Below, piece by piece: positions 62,365 to 64,000 of a DNA stretch of 64,000 nucleotides. Position 1 is the stretch's first letter. Each line of letters starts with the position of its first letter. Under the pieces are notes generated by a model. That model was not told the DNA's origin, made no database searches, and worked only from the letters and a program-made list of their open reading frames with translations. This stretch comes from Tsukamurella paurometabola (GTDB lineage: Bacteria > Actinomycetota > Actinomycetes > Mycobacteriales > Mycobacteriaceae), in the NCBI RefSeq assembly GCF_900631615.1, contig NZ_LR131273.1:2636850-2700849 (forward strand). Direction: 5' to 3'. The translations under genes and the position numbers were made by a program.

Positions 62365-63051
62365 ATGGACAGCATGAAACCCCGGATCCTGGTGATCGAC
62401 GACGATCCCGCGCTGGCGGAGATGCTCACCATCGTCCTGCGCAACGAGGGCTTCGACTCGACGGTCGTGGGCGACGGCACGCAGGCGCTGAGCGCGGCCC
62501 GCGAGTTCCGCCCCGACCTGGTGCTGCTCGACCTCATGCTCCCCGGTATGAACGGCATCGACGTGTGCCGCGTGCTGCGCGCCGATTCGTCGGTGCCGAT
62601 CGTGATGCTCACGGCGAAGGCGGACACCGTCGACGTGGTGCTCGGCCTGGAGTCGGGCGCCGACGACTACGTCATCAAGCCCTTCAAGCCGAAGGAGCTC
62701 GTCGCGCGGGTGCGGGCCCGGCTGCGCCGCACGGACGAGGAGCCGAGCGAGCTGCTGTCGATCGGCAACGTCATCATCGACGTGCCGGCGCACAAGGTGA
62801 CCCGCGACGGCGAGGTCATCCAGCTGACCCCCACCGAGTTCGACCTGCTGGTGACGATGGCCCGGAAGCCGCGGCAGGTGTTCACCCGCGACGTGCTGCT
62901 CGAGCAGGTGTGGGGATACCGGCACCCGGCGGACACGCGGCTGGTGAACGTCCACATCCAGCGGCTGCGCGCCAAGATCGAGAAGGATCCGGAGAACCCG
63001 GAGATCGTGCTCACCCTGCGCGGCGTCGGCTACAAGGCGGGGCCGGCGTGA
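62365..63051 (+). CDS. mtrA: essential response regulator MtrA
   Basis: 228 residues from ATG 62365, the same length as M. tuberculosis MtrA. Receiver with Asp13/Asp14-type acidic pocket, phospho-acceptor Asp56 (LLDLMLPG), Thr and Lys (IKPFKPKE); DNA-binding winged helix ending RLRAKIEKDPENPEIVLTLRGVGYKAGPA. Controls cell-wall and division genes. ATG at 62374 (codon 4) is an alternative and has CAATAT seven bases before it. Followed by mtrB. Confidence 0.95.
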   Translation: MDSMKPRILVIDDDPALAEMLTIVLRNEGFDSTVVGDGTQALSAAREFRPDLVLLDLMLPGMNGIDVCRVLRADSSVPIVMLTAKADTVDVVLGLESGADDYVIKPFKPKELVARVRARLRRTDEEPSELLSIGNVIIDVPAHKVTRDGEVIQLTPTEFDLLVTMARKPRQVFTRDVLLEQVWGYRHPADTRLVNVHIQRLRAKIEKDPENPEIVLTLRGVGYKAGPA

Positions 63052-63067
63052 GCGGGCCGACCGGCTC

Positions 63068-64000
63068 GTGATCGACCGGGCCGGGGCGGCCCGGCTGGCG
63101 GACTGGGCGCGCGAGGCGGTGCGGGCGGTCCGGTCGGATCCGGCGGTGGTGCTGCGCGACGGTGCGCGGTACGCCGGCATGGGCCTGTCGTACGCGGGCC
63201 GCGTGTGGCGCCGCTCCCTGCAGCTGCGGGTGGTCACGCAGACCCTCGTGCTCAGCCTGACGGTGCTGCTCCTGTTGGGCTTCGTGCTCACCTCGCAGAT
63301 CGCGAACCAGCTGATCGAGGCCAAGTTGACCGCGGGCAAGGAGGAGACCGCCCGGGTGAAGCAGAGCGTGGAGCTCGCGCTGAGCCGCGCGGAGACCCGC
63401 ACCGAGGGCGTCGAGTCCGTGCTGCGCAACGTCCGCGGCAGCCTGGTGAGCCAGGGGCTGGACGTGGGGCCCTCGGCGGCGCGGTCGGGCAACTACGACC
63501 CGGTGCTGATCGTGCCGCACGGCGCGGGCCGCCCGCCCATCGTGATCGGCAGCGAGAGCGAGGTCCCGCAGTCCCTGCAGACCTTCGTCCGCAGCGGCCA
63601 GACCGCCTCCCAGCACGCCACGGTCACCGACAGCACCGGCCGGTACGGCAAGGTGCTGGTGATCGGGACGCCCGTGCAGTCCACGATCGCGGGCCTGGAG
63701 CTGTACCTGGTGTTCCCCCTCACTCAGGAGGAGAACACCCTCAACCTGATGCAGGGCACGCTGTACACCGGCGGCGCGGTGCTGCTCATCCTGCTGGCGG
63801 CGGTGAGCCTGCTCGTCGCGCGCCAGGTGGTGCTGCCCGTCCGCTCGGCGGCACGGATCGCGGTGCGCTTCGCGGAGGGCCGACTCAAGGAGCGGATGCC
63901 GGTGCGCGGCGAGGACGACATCGCGCGCCTCGCGATGAGTTTCAACGACATGGCGGAGTCGCTGTCCAAGCAGATCGGCCAGCTGGAGGAGTTCGGCAAT
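63068..64000 (+). CDS. mtrB: sensor histidine kinase MtrB (N-terminal part)
   Basis: 311 residues are in the window; the gene continues past the end. Cytoplasmic head about 1-48, TM1 about 56-75 (VTQTLVLSLTVLLLLGFVL), extracytoplasmic sensor, LELYLVFPL, TM2 about 238-257 and the start of HAMP (LPVRSAARIAVRFAEGRLKERMPVRGEDDIARLAMSFNDMAESL). Close to mycobacterial MtrB across the whole segment. GTG start at 63068, 16 bases after mtrA stops. Confidence 0.92.
   Translation, partial: MIDRAGAARLADWAREAVRAVRSDPAVVLRDGARYAGMGLSYAGRVWRRSLQLRVVTQTLVLSLTVLLLLGFVLTSQIANQLIEAKLTAGKEETARVKQSVELALSRAETRTEGVESVLRNVRGSLVSQGLDVGPSAARSGNYDPVLIVPHGAGRPPIVIGSESEVPQSLQTFVRSGQTASQHATVTDSTGRYGKVLVIGTPVQSTIAGLELYLVFPLTQEENTLNLMQGTLYTGGAVLLILLAAVSLLVARQVVLPVRSAARIAVRFAEGRLKERMPVRGEDDIARLAMSFNDMAESLSKQIGQLEEFGN

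Overview
The window is high-GC (roughly 70%) actinobacterial DNA with no rRNA, tRNA, phage or IS genes. Its gene content points to a mycolic-acid bacterium (Mycobacteriales): the acyl-CoA carboxylase genes accA3/accD5/accE5, the rmlD-wbbL-manB cell-wall linker block, an Lcp1-type arabinogalactan ligase, MtrA/MtrB, SigE/RseA/HtrA/TatB, an LGFP-repeat protein, several PapA-type acyltransferases and a 13E12-type DUF222-HNH gene. Tsukamurella or a close relative is the best guess (inference from gene content and order, not proven).

Layout: (1) 0-7 kb: aminotransferase, divergent glpK/glpD, a META-domain lipoprotein and a 14-helix MFS exporter. (2) 7-21 kb: small accessory genes (SRPBCC, RibD-C/DHFR-like, GlxA-type regulator, dodecin, thioesterase), the large helicase lhr, a carboxylesterase, an LGFP protein, an FMN reductase facing an XRE-cupin regulator, and DUF222-HNH. 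(3) 21-36 kb: the acyl-CoA carboxylase region. Order accD5-accE5-maf ... sseA-sufE ... accA3 follows M. tuberculosis, but a compact six-gene operon (four condensation/PapA-like acyltransferases, one GT1 glycosyltransferase, one membrane protein) sits between maf and sseA, and a fifth acyltransferase sits between sufE and accA3. (4) 36-46 kb: birA, a PH-domain protein, a two-component pair separated by a Tat-exported GMC oxidoreductase, gtrA, purK-purE and fadE25. (5) 46-53.6 kb: cell-wall block TIGR03089-lcp1 / rmlD-wbbL-manB-SGNH hydrolase. (6) 53.6-61.6 kb: envelope-stress block O-methyltransferase / sigE-rseA-htrA-tatB, an AbiEi-nuclease fusion flanked by mirrored short repeats, mrp and a lytic transglycosylase. 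(7) 61.7-64 kb: tmk divergent from mtrA-mtrB, with mtrB running off the end.

Together these genes supply malonyl/methylmalonyl-CoA for mycolic and branched lipids, the dTDP-rhamnose linker and its attachment to peptidoglycan, and the regulators (SigE, MtrAB) that monitor the envelope. The main accessory content is a putative acylated-glycolipid operon.

Two window-wide signals stand out. At least 14 genes have a TANNNT -10 hexamer exactly 6 or 7 bases before the start codon (leaderless promoters), in two cases built on the stop codon of the upstream gene. The octamer GCACCGTC/GACGGTGC occurs about 49 times by manual count, about nine times the number expected from base composition, in several reading frames and also outside genes.
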